Counted from the stretch's first letter, positions 31,552 through 44,426 are shown. The stretch: DNA of 64,000 bases from Cylindrobasidium torrendii FP15055 ss-10 (GCA_000934385.1 KN880535.1:19941-83940), one strand, 5' to 3'. Numbers and translations are program-made. Notes: generated by a model not told the origin, from the letters alone.

Positions 31552-32223
31552 TCACGTCGCTGCTTCTTTGACCAATTTACCGTACTTGTCAATGGCATTC
31601 ATGACCAACCGCTGGCGCGCCTGCGCGTGTGATGGTCTTTCCCTAAGCACAGGATCAAACGGGAAACGATCTTCCCATACATCAAGCTGCGTCGCAAGCT
31701 GGACCCCGTTCATCACTCGTATAACTTGCTTGTCGAGGATGAGATGAGTGAGTTTTGCTATGTCTGCACGTGTATACGGCTTGAGGCCGGGGAGGAGCTC
31801 TTCCCTATGCCTAGCAATCTTCACCGTCTTCGAGGTAGAGGAAGACGTTGCTCTGGGGGCATTGTTGGATGAAGTCGACGGTCCGACAGACGCTGCATGT
31901 CGGGGTCGGAGGTTGCGGTATGGTCCAATCTCGGGCTCCATAGACACGCTCCTAGACGACGGGGTCGGTGCCGGGCTATAGTCTTGCACGAACGGCTCGG
32001 CAGGCATCTCTTGAGGAAGAGGAGGGTCCAGGGTGCCACTCGAGCGCGCCGGTGGCGCAGCCGGGCGGGGGACCGGGACTTCTTTCCAAACCTCTCGAGG
32101 GCGCACCCCAATGCTGGTGTCTTGAGGAACGCTCCACGAGAGACCATGGTTTGATTGAGCGAGTGTGTTGAAAGGATTTCCGGACTGCTGGGCACGAAGA
32201 TCCTTTGAGGTAGAGGGATTCAT
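31552..32223 (-). CDS. hypothetical protein, disordered N-terminus
   Basis: A complete single-exon ORF of 223 residues from ATG 32221-32223. Residues 1-140 are Pro/Ser/Arg-rich and probably disordered. Residues 145-223 look ordered and helical (LKPYTRADIAKLTHLILDKQ, then ERPSHAQARQRLVMNAIDKY). I recognise no family. It converges on the F-box gene, with about 130 bp between the stops. Confidence 0.55.
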   Translation of the reverse strand: MNPSTSKDLRAQQSGNPFNTLAQSNHGLSWSVPQDTSIGVRPREVWKEVPVPRPAAPPARSSGTLDPPLPQEMPAEPFVQDYSPAPTPSSRSVSMEPEIGPYRNLRPRHAASVGPSTSSNNAPRATSSSTSKTVKIARHREELLPGLKPYTRADIAKLTHLILDKQVIRVMNGVQLATQLDVWEDRFPFDPVLRERPSHAQARQRLVMNAIDKYGKLVKEAAT

Positions 32224-32883
32224 TTAAGTCGACGTTGATGCTCGTGCGCGAGATGAAGGCCTTTGTAGTGGTGGTAGTTGTATAAGGGAGGTTCTGAACT
32301 GGGTTCACCGTTTTTGTGCGTGCCCTTGAACATCACGTGAAGGCCCATTGTTCTCTTCGTGATTCGCTTCCGGCCGGCGATCGTCCACCGCAGAGAACAA
32401 CAAGCCAACCGTCAATGAAAGGGTCAGGACATTGTTCCGCTTAGGGCCATCCGCTTAGAGCAAGAAATTGTCAATGACGTATATACATGTGAGTCCTCAT
32501 GGTCTTTGTTACAGATCACGTGCATGAATGCATACTTCAAAGGGCAACGCTGGGGAGGACAAACTGGATTGGATTTTCGCTACATAAATAAGCGCACGGA
32601 AAATCATAGTGCGTTTTCTTAGTGCCTCGTCACAATGGCAAGCAACCTCGTATCACTATTTGTGCACTCCAACAGTAAGGGCAAGTACATGTCCTGTGGG
32701 GCCCAGTGGATTGCCACTGGGTCTCCGTTAGGGTATGCGACTCAAAATTTCTTACCTTGAATAAACTTGCCTAATGCCACTCTAGTGAACATGACTTCGT
32801 CTGGAAGTACGTTCAGGATCCCAGCCAGAGCATGGGATACATTCTAGTACTGCGGATGGCTCGTAGCGCAGAAGTACCCTACT
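32224..32883. other. intergenic region with a possible upstream exon
   Basis: An ATG at 32635 opens MASNLVSLFVHSNSKGKYMS, with a possible intron GTATGC...CTCTAG near 32740-32786. This could be a separate short protein or the first exons of the gene at 32884, but no continuous frame could be made with certainty. Confidence 0.4.
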
Positions 32884-34043
32884 CATGAGTTCCCAGGCTG
32901 TCAAACTTCTTCTGGGGTATATCATCGGCAGTCTCAAGTCCAGCCGGCCCATCAAGGGCCCCATAACGGTCCAAACTGACATCGCATACGTGCACGAATG
33001 TGAGTTCAATCTCGAGTTCTAGCTATGCTGCTCCGAACCAACCACCTTTACAAGGGTTCTCCATCCTTCTTCCATATTGTCGTGAAAGTGGTCAATGGGT
33101 CATTCCACAAGGGGAGGACTACTACTCGTACAAACCGATGTTAGAGCCGCAACTCGCAGAATTCAAAGCGATTGGCTTCATCCTCTCCGCTCATCCAGAA
33201 ATCGATCTCAACTTCAAGAAGGTGAACTCTAAGGCCCACGGTATGCCGAGCCATGACTTGATTCACGATCTCGTGACGGGAACAGGATGGAGCAATCCCA
33301 AACGCGAACGCGACTTGAAGCCTCATGATCGTGTCGAAAGGCAGCGGCAAGCGTTCAAGTCCATTTACATGGAGCTATCAAAATCGAGTGACCCCGATCT
33401 GAAGAGGTTGGCTCAGAATGCGCTTGAGCTAGCGCGCCGGACCTCCGAACGCTGCCGGTACTTCTGTCCCATTCCCGCGACTAGTAGCCCTACGAAGAAT
33501 AAATCTCCACACGCTCGAGTTCAAAACTCGTCCTCCAACCCTACATCGCACACGCAGTTACCGAAGACTTCGTCCACGAGTCCATCCAAGCAGCCTACCA
33601 AGCAGGCATCTCCCCGTACACAAACGCCGGAGCCTTCGCGCGCGCGCTCCAGTAAGCATGCATCGTCCAGCTCTGCGAAGAGCGAGACTTCGTTCACATC
33701 GTCCCCGGGAGTCGTGATTATCCAGCGCACAAGCGTGAAGAAGGTTATGGCTGCACCGCCAAGTATCTCCCTTCGACCAATTTCTCGCGACAAATGTGCG
33801 CAATTGCAAGCCAGCGTTGTCGAGAGGGCTGAGTCGCCCCCAGCCGCTGCCAGTTCCACCCGGCAGCAAATGCCGACTGAAGTTACACCACTGCCCAAGC
33901 CCCCTTCGTTCCAACTTGACATCCCTCCTGTGAAGTACATGAAAAACGGCGTACTTTCTGTCCTTCCTCGTTCACTTCCCTCTCGTATTAGACGCAAGCC
34001 TTGGGCTGGAGACTGCTACGAAGAGCCCGATGTTGAAGGATAG
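32884..34043 (+). CDS. hypothetical protein with Ser/Thr/Pro-rich tail
   Basis: The proposed start is the ATG at 32884 (MSSQAVKLLLGYIIGSLKSS). A 55-nt intron (GTGAGTTC...TTTACAAG, 33000-33054) joins VHE to WFSILLPYCRESGQW. The N-terminal 140 residues look folded (PQLAEFKAIGFILSAHPEID, then DLKPHDRVERQRQAFKSIYM). The remainder to residue about 370 is a low-complexity Ser/Thr/Pro/Lys-rich tail ending in RIRRKPWAGDCYEEPDVEG. I recognise no domain. Nuclear or regulatory roles would be guesses. Whether exons near 32635 belong to this gene is open. Confidence 0.55.
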
Positions 34044-34379
34044 ATATTGTCCCGCCTGGCCATGGTTAGATACAAGACACCCATTTCACCAAGTACTAAA
34101 TACAAACGCGTGTATGTATGTAGACAATCAAACCCAGATTACAACAATCGCATCCCATCAAAGACTCGCACGCAACGTCGATACATGTTCGAAGGAAGTA
34201 TGAATAATTACACGTAGACGTATGTACTCGAGAGAATCTATCCAACAGAATGAGAAAAGAGAGAATCCAAGGGGTCGTCAAGAACCCAGCGATATTAATT
34301 TACGTTTCGCTCCCTTCACCAAGCCACTCCTTCCTCAAGTCCTCGTAGATCTTTTCGCAACGCCTTGCCCTTTCCCATT

Positions 34380-37202
34380 TCACTTTGGCTCCGCCCTCTT
34401 CTCCCGTTCGTCGTCGTGAACCGAACGTCCCGAACGAACAGGTTGCGCGAGCACTGCGGGCTCTGAAAAGTGTTCCCGTAGGCGCGACGTCGCTTGCCGT
34501 TGGACCTCTGAAGACAAGGTCTTGCCGATCTGCAAGAGAGGCCCTGCAAGGCCGAGCTGGAATATTAGGTATCTATAAGCAATAGGTCAGTCACGAAACA
34601 CTATGACCATGATGGAAAAGAGCGTACGCAGCAGTAACCGAGAACAATAACGCCATGAAATACAACGGGTTGAACAAGATTGCCATCGCTTCGTTCCAAC
34701 CGAGCACAACAAGCATGCCGTACATCCACACAGGAATCTGGGCAATGCTCGTCACTGTACTCCGCTTAGCTTCAACATAGTAAGCATCTGCCTCCTTGCG
34801 GAACTTGTTCGTCACGTCCAAAGCTTTGGTCTCGCTGAACACCGAAAGGCTGGCGTCGAAGTCGTACTCTTCTAATCCAGCGAGCGGGTCGGCAGCGGCG
34901 GCATCCTCAGGAAGGTCATAGGCAAGGTTGGGGTCGTCGGGGGAGATACTGCCGTAAATGCCGATGAGTGTGAGGGTCTGGTCGCGGGCCGCCATGAACG
35001 CGCCGTCGATGTCGTCCTCCGGCTTCCAGACACGTGGAACGCCCTGCTCGTCGTAGCGGAACCTTTCCTCAAAGTATGCGCGCAGCTTGCCCAAGATAAC
35101 GCTGTCTGCTGTCTGCTCGTCGATCTTCTCGCGGAAGGCAACCCAAGTTCGCCTCCGCAATGTAGCCAGAGCAACCGTGTTCTCTTCCTCTGTGCAGTTG
35201 AAGCTCCTAGCCTTGATGAGATATGTTGATTCAGCCTTGCTGAGCGTAGACTTGAACGACTTGAGAATACGATCCCACATATCGGGCGACGGTGTGCTCA
35301 TTGCCAGCTCGATGGGTTCTGTGATTTGTTTCTTGAAGTTGCGCTGGAGACCAATCAGTGCTGAGCAACGTCAGTGTGCACATATGCGTACCTCGATGAG
35401 GTTGACCATCTTCTTGGTCTCGTCCTTTCTGCACTGATCGGCAACATGGGTCATCTCCTCCTTTAACAGTTGCGCCTCATCTTCCCACACCCATTGCGAA
35501 TCGTTCTCCTCCACAACAGCTTCCTTGGCCGTCTCGAGGAAGGTCGTCTCCCATGATGTTTGCGCCTTCCTGACGACATCAGCGAAGCTGTAGTCATCCC
35601 CTTTGAGAGAGTCGAGCAGTTCCTTCTTGAAAGAGTTCAAGCAGAGGCGATGAGAGTTCTTGAGTTGTCCGAGGAAGAGCGGTGAGAGGGTGGCATCGAG
35701 CGTCGCGATAAGGTCGGTGCGTTTCCGCTTGTATACACCCTGGTGGTATCGAGATGCGTCGCGGTCGTACCGAGCTTGTAGACTGTGAGCAAGATGATAT
35801 GACCCGTGACACGAACTCACTGAGTGCGTCTATCCTCCATCCACGCATCAACTTGCCGAGGCCATCAACAACCTTGCCTGCTTCAATGGGTCGTTTTTGG
35901 GATTTCGACTGCTCGGTGAACTCGGCCAACGCGACACTGGATATCTCGTCACAGCGGAACTGTGCCAGCAGTTCTTGTTGGGTGGGGAGATCGAGGTCCT
36001 TGTTGGTTTGGACTTGTTCCTGCAAAGCATAAGCGAGGCCCGGCTTGGTAATGGGTATACCATACCCAGATGTTCTCCATGTAGAAGGGAATGCCATCGG
36101 CGGGAATGCGTTTGTGGTATGCGGGTTTGAACAAATAGCCTTCGCTACCCTTATCCGTGAAGCGTACTCGAAGCTTTCGGACCTCCGCCTCGAACTGGTC
36201 GGCTGCAAGGATTTTGTGGGGAAGGGTGGTGAACGAGAGGTCAAAGTAGTCCGACAGCTTGCAGTCAGCAAGCTCTGCAGGCTTCGAGAGCGAGTCCCAT
36301 ATTTTGAGGATATCTTGCGTGAGGGTGTTTTGCAAATTGGCCAGTGGTGTGACACCAATGTGGTCGCGAATGACGAAGAGGAGACAGGTGCGACCTGACG
36401 TTCTGCGGTGCGTTGTCAGAGGGAAATGAATGGAATGAAAGTGCCATGGTGCACGCACGAGTCCTGCGACTTTTTGCCAAACAGGCCGAGATTGACTTCG
36501 AACACTGTCTTGAGGAGGCCCATATTTGCGCCCTGGTACAGACCGACCTGGTGCTCCCATAGGTTGATAATCATGATTTCAGATGAAGCAAGGGAGAATA
36601 GGGCTGATTTGCGTTCAAAGTCCTGCGAAGCTGTAAATGGCAGTCCGCATTACGCTGCAATGCACGCACCTGGTCTTCGCCACGTTCGCGCCCGTCAGTG
36701 CCCTCGACATCCATAACCATCACATTCATTTCCTTTCCACGACACATCCAGATGCCTGCATGCATGTGAGCTCATATTCCACGCATGGAAGCCGTCCGAC
36801 CTTTGGTGGTTTGTTGGCGCTGCGTCTCGTCCATGACATCGAAAGTGGTACCGAACAATCGGTTGAGTAGTGTACCTCGAAGGAGAGTTAGCATACTTTG
36901 ATATGGCCAGTCTACGACGTACTTTTGCCCGTAGATTGCGAGCCAAACACTGCAACAATATCATAGTTAAACCCTGCATCGCGAAGTCCCCATTGCTCAA
37001 GTTGGGGGGAAAGGTCCTGGCTGAGGGGTATTCAGCAGTTATCTGCGGCGGCATCGACAATGCGCATACGTAAATTCCTTCGCGTCGTTGATGATTTGGA
37101 GGCGGTCGGTGCTACCTTCTGGCTTGTGGCCGTTTACGGCGGCTATGAGACGCGTCGTGAGCCAGAGCAGAGAGGGCCGAAAATGGCGAGCTCACCGGTC
37201 AT
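34380..37202 (-). CDS. sey1: Sey1/RHD3-family dynamin-like GTPase
   Basis: An ER membrane-fusion GTPase that makes three-way tubule junctions; it is the fungal counterpart of atlastin. The start ATG at 37202 opens a two-codon first exon, followed by an intron to [20 protein letters not shown]. Exons then give the P-loop [10 protein letters not shown] (assembled across an intron near 36920-36870), [20 protein letters not shown], the G3 box [33 protein letters not shown] and the G4-region [12 protein letters not shown] (near 36350). A long helical middle domain follows. The C-terminus has the hydrophobic hairpin [20 protein letters not shown] and [14 protein letters not shown] last intron (about 34571-34629) joins [20 protein letters not shown] and a cytosolic tail. 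The stop is at 34380-34382. Full length and intact; around ten introns. Confidence 0.94.
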
Positions 37203-39000
37203 AGCGTCGTCAAATAAAAATGTAAGCCCGTGTGGTCGTGGTCGTAGTAGGAAGGGAGAGGGAGCTGGGCCGGAAATGTGGCAATGGTGAACGTCAATTG
37301 GGGAGTTGGCCGCCACGTGAATTGGTGACCACACGTGTACGCGGTTCCTTCCGCCGCCACACTTTCGTCCATGCGTTCGAGTCTGACAGAAATCGAAAAT
37401 GAGAAGCCCTGCGTTGGTCAATTTGGTGAATGGTGTTCAGAGAACGACCCCATAATCTCTATCCATTCGAAGCAGTAAAGGCAATGACTAGATGGTACTA
37501 AGAAAACATTCAACATCAATTTCGCATTTTCTTCTGTCCTATACTGGGCGCTTCCCAAGTTGTTTTCCCAAAACAACACGACAACATGCACGTTTGAATG
37601 CTCAATTCCGTTTCGCGAAAAGGTGTTGAGAATATTGTGACCTTATGTATTTGTTGCGATGGAATGTCAATGAACGGGCCGTGGCTGGTGGCCCTTGGGT
37701 CATCACGTCGATGGCGAGCACATCGACGATGCGAGTATACTCCATTCGACAAAAATGTTTTACTTCAAGGCATACACCACATCGTGAGGTGTATCGACAA
37801 CATTCAAGGTAAAAACTGCAATGAAGAGAGGCTTAAGAATCCGTGCGCCCTTGCACGCAGTTTTCCGAGGGCAATAGAACAACATGGAACCCATCGTTTT
37901 TGTCATTGAACTGCGCGCCCAAACATGTTCGATACTAACGCAGACTGCTCAGACCGCTTTGGCAGCAAGGAACATTGACGCTGAGAGGCTTATAGAGCAA
38001 TCTTGGATACTAGGTATTGAGACCCTTGTTAGCAGGTAGATTTAAGGTTGCCCACAAGTGGTGTGTGAGAGAGAGAGCTTCCAGACAGCCCGCCTGCCAT
38101 GCTGGGCAACTGACTTCCCTCTGAGCTCGTTAGGTGCAGTTAGATTGCCATAGGTGGCGTAACAGCTTTGAATTGGGTGTCAAGACAAGCGCCTTCACGA
38201 TGCCAACTTCTGCCTTTTTCAGAACATCCATGAAGGATACTTTGCCCGCTGGGCAGGACGTCGTCATGAAATAGTTGCATAATCAAGGGGTCGTCGTCAG
38301 CACGTGAGCACAGCGATCGCGGAGTTCGAATTGTCAAGTTGCCCGTCGTTCGTGCAGAGAACTCTTCCAGACTTCCCACCTCCATCACACAAAGACTCAG
38401 TACACCAAACTACACCCACTGATCAAATCAAATTTTCACATATCTCAGGCGCATGGTCCCAGCATTGCTATCCACACGTCGAATCCCGCCAACTGGCTAC
38501 ATTGAATGGATATCCTCCCGAGAAAGTCATCGTCCGGATGGAGGCTTTATAGTTGGCGAATGAAGACTCGCGAGGCTGTTCCATTAACCGTCTATGCCCG
38601 GCAGATGCCCGGCCACAACGCCCATTGTTTACCTCCGAAACCCAACTTTAGACCACTTCACAAGATGTACCTTCTTGTACCTTTCGTCTGTTTTATATTT
38701 GTGGGATCACTAACATGGTCGCTCGTGGGGCGGCCCGCTCGCTCCTCACAGCTACACATCCCATCTCCATCCCATGATTTGTGGAATATGCACCATATCC
38801 AATAGGCTCCGCTACCCCGCATTTCCCCACACTATATACCCCGCAGACCCTACCAGACCCTGAAAGTGAATATTCTTTCCGGTCCGCCAGCTCCCGCATG
38901 AAGGCCTCACATTACCCTCCCTGAACTATAAATGACCAAATGACTGTAGTGTCTCTTCGTCTCTTGACCTCTTTCCTTCAGTGTGTGCATACCCACCGTC
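37203..39000. promoter_or_regulatory. divergent intergenic region, sey1 / MFS transporter
   Basis: 1.8 kb between two divergent genes. A TATATA box at 38833-38838 lies about 165 bp upstream of the transporter ATG. A perfect 8-bp inverted repeat (GTTGTTTT, 3-nt loop, AAAACAAC) lies at about 37568-37586. The open frames are short and without motifs, and no RNA gene was seen. Confidence 0.5.
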
Positions 39001-41127
39001 ATGTCCAGCGACAAGATCGATGTCGTGGAGAAGCCTGCTGTCGAGCTGGTCGAGGACACAGAGGCATACCGCAAGCCCGTTGACTTCTCATGGGCGGACA
39101 AGGACGACTCTGAGGACGAGACGCGCTATCCTGGCTTCTGGGGCCACTTTCTCAAGAAGAATCCTGCGCCTGCTTTCACCGACGATGTTATCCGAATGAA
39201 CACGTACGACCTGGACCACAAAGAAATACGCCGGATTGAGCGCAAGGTGGACTGGCTCATCATCCCCGCACTGTCGATATGCTACATGGTACGCATATTG
39301 CCTGATCCTATCGCAGACGACGGAGGGCTAACATATCTGGACAGTTCTACTATATGTCCGTCCACGTCGTGACCTCTTTCTTGTTGCCCCTTTGACCACG
39401 TATCATAGTGATAAGACGACACTGTCGTATGCGGCAATCTTCAACAGTGCGTTATTCTTCTCAAGGTGTATTTTTGTCTCTGACAGCGTGCTGCAGTGAA
39501 AGAAGACCTGCACCTCGAGAAGACGGAATACGTGTGTGCATCCATTTTCCGCGACGTCCCTCCGTCTGACCTCTTCAATAGAGCTGGCTATCCAGTATCT
39601 TTTACTGTGCGCCTGCCCACTTCCGTTGTCGTTATCAATCTCACGGACGATTCTACAGTCGGCTGGCTGGCATGGGCATTTCCGACCAACTATCTCATGC
39701 AGAAATTCCCATTAAACAAGTATCTCGCTGTCAATGTAAGCTTTCACCCCAGTATCTAAATTTGACTTGAGAAGCCAACTTATCGTCTTAGATATTCCTT
39801 TGGGGCGTTCTCCTCATGGCTCAGGCAGCGAGCAGGAATTTCACAGACATTGCTATCCTTCGATTCCTCTCCGGCGCGTTCGAAGCTACTGCAGACCCTG
39901 CCTTTGTTCTCATCACCGCAACATGGTACACCCGTGGACAACAGCCCTCCCGCATTGGCTACTGGTACATGTAAGCTTACTTCCATTCTCCCGCGTTGAA
40001 CTACACTGATGCATGATCAGGGCCAATGGTATAGGTATTGCAGTCGGCGGCCTCCTTGGTTATGGTATCGGCCAAATCAAGGGCGCTCTTCCGTCTTGGA
40101 GATACGAGTTCCTCATCATCGGTGCCCTCTGCAGCGCCTGGGCTGTCGCCCTCTGGATCTTCGTCCCCGACTCGCCGTACCGCACACACTGGTTCACCCG
40201 TCGCGAGCGCCTCATGATTATCTCTCGCAAGCGCAAAGACCAAAATCTCACGCAGAACAGAGATTGGAAGTGGGACCAGGTGCTGGAGGCGTTCATCGAT
40301 CCGAAGACGTATCTCTTCTTCCTCTTTGGTTTCACGGCCAATGTGCCGAACGGAGGGACGTCGAACTTTGGCACGCTCATTGTGAAGGGGTTCGGGTTCG
40401 ATACACTCCAGACCACACTCATGCAGATTCCGTACGGGATCATCATCACGTCTATGTATGTCGGCTATTTCTTTCCTCCTCTAGAGACGCTGGGTACTGA
40501 CACCGTCTGCAGCATTGGACTTGCTATCTTTATCAATGCACACATTCCCAAGGGTAATCGTACCTACCTTATGGCTTTGACCAACGTTCCCACTGTCGTT
40601 GGATTCGCTCTCATGGCGTGGACCGATTCTAAAGGCTCTCGCCTATTCGGATACTGGATCACTGGTGCATCTAATGCTACCTTTGTCCTGGGACTCTCGC
40701 TGCTCTCTGGAAACGTTGGCGGCCAATCCAAGAAAGCCATCGCGTCCGCCGCGATTTTCTTGGGTGTCGCGTCAGGGTACGTCTATCTTCGCTCGTGTTT
40801 GCATTCAGTCAATCTCACATATGCGTTCAGGAACATCGTCGGACCATTCCTCTTTAAGGATAGCGAGGCGCCAGAGTATCTTACTGGGCTTGTTGGCTGC
40901 CTTGCTTCTCGGGCGCTTGAAATCGTGGTCATTCTAGTCCTCCGCGTCATTTTTGTGCGTGCGAACAGGAAGCGCGACAGGCTTGTCGCCGAGGGCAAGC
41001 TCTCATACGACGCTAGCATCACTGGTGTATCGGATATCAGCGACTGGAAGAACCCTGCCTTCCGGTATGTTACAGTGAGTGGCAAACATTTGTTCTGGGC
41101 ATAGAAGACTAACTACATTTCCAGTAA
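39001..41127 (+). CDS. MFS transporter, allantoate permease (Dal5) / ACS family
   Basis: A plasma-membrane symporter of the anion:cation family; fungal relatives take up allantoate, nicotinate, pantothenate or other organic anions. The ATG is at 39001 (MSSDKIDVVEKP). A charged N-terminal tail ends in IRRIERKVDWLIIPALSICY (TM1). Further exons give TTLSYAAIFN, WLAWAFPTNYLMQKFP, the motif-rich RFLSGAFEATADPAFVLITA and RIGYWYMANGIGIAVGGLLG, and a central loop with RLMIISRKRKDQNL. Six more helices follow, through GLVGCLASRALEIVVILVLR. The usual family ending NPAFRYVT is reached if an intron (about 41075-41124) is removed, placing the TAA at 41125-41127. Without it, the frame ends at 41104. Substrate unknown. 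Confidence 0.9.
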
Positions 41128-41523
41128 ATTGGAATTACCACTTGTTGGATTGTTTTGTTATGCTTTCATGCGCCCGTGTACGATAGAGAGATTGCATTGT
41201 GTATATCCTGTAGGTTTAAATAAATCCAGCCACTTTGATGTCGGCATCATTAGCTGCGTGACCGTGGGAAATTGAAGCATTGGCCACACCTCAAGTGTCA
41301 GATTGGTACGGACCAGGACCTGCCCTCTGCAATGAATGTTGAGGGGGAAGGAGCGAAGAAAGCCATAAAACCTGTCCTACAGGCGCTCTGGCGGCAGCCG
41401 CATATGTTTTGTAGCTCCGACACTCCTGGTTGACCCAGCCAATTTTGGGAGAACTCGTAGCAAATTAGATGCGGGCTTTGACTTAGACTCCGCCGGAGAC
41501 ATTCCAAACTGAGCGCCGAAGAC

Positions 41524-41570
41524 AATCAAGCTCGAAGCTCGAAGCTTGAAGCTTGAAGTTCAAGTCACGT
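41524..41570 (+). repeat. TCGAAGC/TTGAAGC heptamer array
   Basis: Five to six tandem heptamers (CTCGAAG/CTTGAAG types) about 90-135 bp upstream of the NKAP-like ATG, followed by the related TTCAAG words. Similar TTCAAC/TTGAAG words occur at 47763-47820 and at the end of the window. Confidence 0.55.
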
Positions 41571-41658
41571 TCAAGCCCAACTTCAGCCCTCTGAGTTTCA
41601 TTGAGCCTCAAAGTCCGGCTACTTCGATCCGATATCCCGATCATTGCTTTTGACCACC

Positions 41659-42903
41659 ATGGCCTCGATTCATCCTTCACGAATGGGTCTCGTTCCGCAT
41701 GAGGCGCCGGCCCGACGTGGAAGATCTTCCTCTCCTCGACGCGGGAGAGACCACAGCCCACGGCGGTCAAACCGACGACGCGCCAGTCCTGCGTATGACG
41801 ACTATGCACCCGGGATGACACCTCCCCCACCTAATGTCCCTTGGAAAAGACCAGAAAATATGCCTCCACCAAGACAGGATGCATATCGCGGGGGTGGAGG
41901 AGGTGCAGGTGCAGGTGGTGGTGCAGGAGCCGATTTTCTAGAAAGGTGCGTCTTGCGCTGATATGTTAGACGCGCTCTAAACATGCCACTAGCCGGAGAC
42001 TACAACGTGAGGGAGTAAAGGTGAATATCTGGCCACCATCTCCGAAAGCCCCTCGATCTCCGTGCGTCTCTACGCTTTGCTGGCTTGGTTTAGCTGACAT
42101 GCATTAGTTCGCCGAAGCACCGCAAACGACGACGCGACCTTTCTGTCTCATCTTCTGATTCATCCTCAGACGAGGAGAGGCGTAGACGAGAAAAGAAGGA
42201 ACGGAAACGACGGAAAGAAAAGGAACGCGCCGAGCGCAAGGAACACAAGCGCCGCCACCGCGACCGGTCCCGCTCTCGCACACATCATCACTCAGACGAC
42301 GAAGAGGATCAAAGACGGGACAGAAAACGAAGACACCACAGCAGGACGAGAAGTCGTAGCCCTGACAGACACAAAGATGACCGGAGACGTGCACCCAGCG
42401 AACGTGCAGACGAGTGGACCGTCAAACATTCAGACCGTCCTCGTTCAACCTCAGTCAACCATGCCCCGCCTCGCACGTTATCACCACCGAATGATCATGA
42501 CGACGATGACGATGACTTTGGACCACAGCCAGCAGTGGCAGTCCAAGCCCGACGCGATGACCGCAGCTACGGAGGTGCTCTTCTGCGTGGGGAAGGCAGC
42601 GCTATGGCTGCTTTCCTACAGGACGATACCGACGCTCGTATCCCACGTCGCGGTGAAATCGGCTTGTCGTCTGGAGAGATCGCGCAATACGAGGATGCGG
42701 GCTATGTGATGAGCGGTAATCGACACAAACGGATGACTGCCGTGCGCATGCGGAAGGAGAACCAGGTCATCACCACCGAGGAGAAGAGGAATCTACTCAA
42801 GTTACAGAAGGAAGAGAAAGAGCGCAGGGAGGCGATCCTGAGGGAAGAGTTTTCTGAGCTGGTGCATGAGAAATTGAAAAGTGCTCCAGGGAAGCCGGAG
42901 TGA
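41659..42903 (+). CDS. NKAP-family nuclear protein (RS-rich)
   Basis: A likely spliceosome-associated or transcription-linked nuclear protein of the NKAP superfamily. The ATG at 41659 opens an Arg/Ser/Pro-rich N-terminus (RRGRSSSPRRGRDHSPRRSN). Introns near 41947-41992 and 42061-42108 lead to a second long RS/KE-rich region (SPKHRKRRRDLSVSSSDSSS, residues about 125-240). The conserved C-terminal domain (about residues 295-375) reads RIPRRGEIGLSSGEIAQYED then GYVMSGNRHKRMTAVRMRKE. These are the hallmarks of the family. It ends in a charged helix and TGA at 42901-42903. Full length and intact. Confidence 0.88.
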
Positions 42904-43420
42904 TGCATGTACGCATTATATGTAGGTCTGACCATTTAGTTTCATGTTTTTTCATGTACACTGTTCTCGTGCATTTCCAGTGGCGAGTATCTTATTGATG
43001 ATTGTCGCCTTCCAACTTTTTTTCTGATTGGCGTTAGAGAAACGCTTACTATTACACGATTACCGACCGTCTCCGCCCAGTCTGTGCATAACATCGAGAT
43101 AACATGGGCTTGACCAACTCGAACGTGTGGGCGCAAAGCTTCTGGTCACATTGACTCTCACTGGCAGATCTCAGTACTGATCATACAAGGCGTTGTATCT
43201 TGAAAACGCGTCGACACCGCCGAGTATGCTATAGGCGACCTCGCTTTCGAAGACATTATGCACTGGCAAACGCGCGAAGCTTTGTTACCTCAACTGTTAT
43301 ATCATTAGTCTCCTCGAAAGCCGCGTCTCGATTGGGTCCGGCAACTGACAAAGCAGTTCTGTGGTTCCCTGATCTGAATGGCGAGTGTTTGGTCGTCACT
43401 CAACATCCACAACTACCACC

Positions 43421-43978
43421 ATGTCGACTGCCAGCTTCTTTCTCGTCGACATGGACTGCTGGCGCCAGCATTGCAAAAACAAGGAACTACCCTGCGGTCA
43501 TTCAGTTCCGTACTTCTGCGAGGGCCCTACTTGCTTGCATTGCGATGCAATGGGTACGTTCGCGCTTCCCTCTCGCCTTTGCTCGATGTGTCACTGAGTC
43601 CCGCCTTTGTGTATAGACCCTTTGATGTGCAGAGAAGAGGCTACGCGCCGTCTCGCTAGCGCGATAGCAAATCCAGCCATGACAGCTTTCTATGAAAAGA
43701 TAATCCGCCTTTCAAACCCGACACTTATCCCCGACTTCCGTTGGAATGGCGAACATCGCTACAGGGTGGACAAAGACGGCGTGATGGTCGTGCCTTTCCA
43801 GGCCGTCTTAGACGACATGCTAGGTATCGAGCAGGGGCTGGCGAGTCAGCCCCAGGCGGTGCGAGTGGTGAAGATCGTTGGCTATGGTACGGGTGAAGAG
43901 GTGCGACGGGTCGCGATGTGGGCCAATACGCTACGCGAGCGCTTTCGACATGTCTGCGTATACCAAGATGACGATTGA
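43421..43978 (+). CDS. small protein with Cys-rich N-terminus, unknown
   Basis: The ATG at 43421 starts MSTASFFLVDMDCWRQHCKN and a cluster of seven Cys and a His within about 35 residues (CWRQHCKNKELPCGHSVPYF, then CEGPTCLHC), suggesting metal binding. An intron at about 43554-43617 joins CDAM to DPLMCREEATRRLASA. The C-terminal half looks folded (FRWNGEHRYRVDKDGVMVVP, then VRVVKIVGYGTGEEVRRVAM). TGA at 43976-43978. About 165 residues in all. I recognise no family. Confidence 0.6.
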
Positions 43979-44426
43979 GCCGGCGAGCTCACGGACGCGT
44001 TGCGGACTTGCACTACTGCCATTTGAGGATAACGCGATAGGATTCTGCCACACTTACTCTAATATACATATTCACACCCCATAGCTATTCATTAATCCTT
44101 GTTTTGTATATCTCTATATTATCTCACTTGTTACCCTATTCCCGCTGGAGCTTTGAAAAGCTTCCAATATACAGGATCCTGGATATCTTCATTGGGCGAC
44201 ATAACACCAGCTTGGCTGCTTGCAATCAGTAGTCGTGCCATGTCTACTTGACTTCAAGGCTCAAGACGATTTTCAACGGTAAGTACTGATCTTGAGCATC
44301 CATAGCCTCCGTTGCATCAGCTATTCACATCCGTATCATGCATGTCATTGATAGTCATTCTGCCCATGTTGTGTGTCCCGAAGGCCCAATAAGTACATGA
44401 TAAATACCAATAGCAAGGAGTCCCCT
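43979..44426. other. intergenic region between convergent genes
   Basis: About 450 AT-rich bases between the 3' ends of the Cys-rich protein gene and the GH18 gene. Nothing recognisable beyond likely 3' UTRs. Confidence 0.5.
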
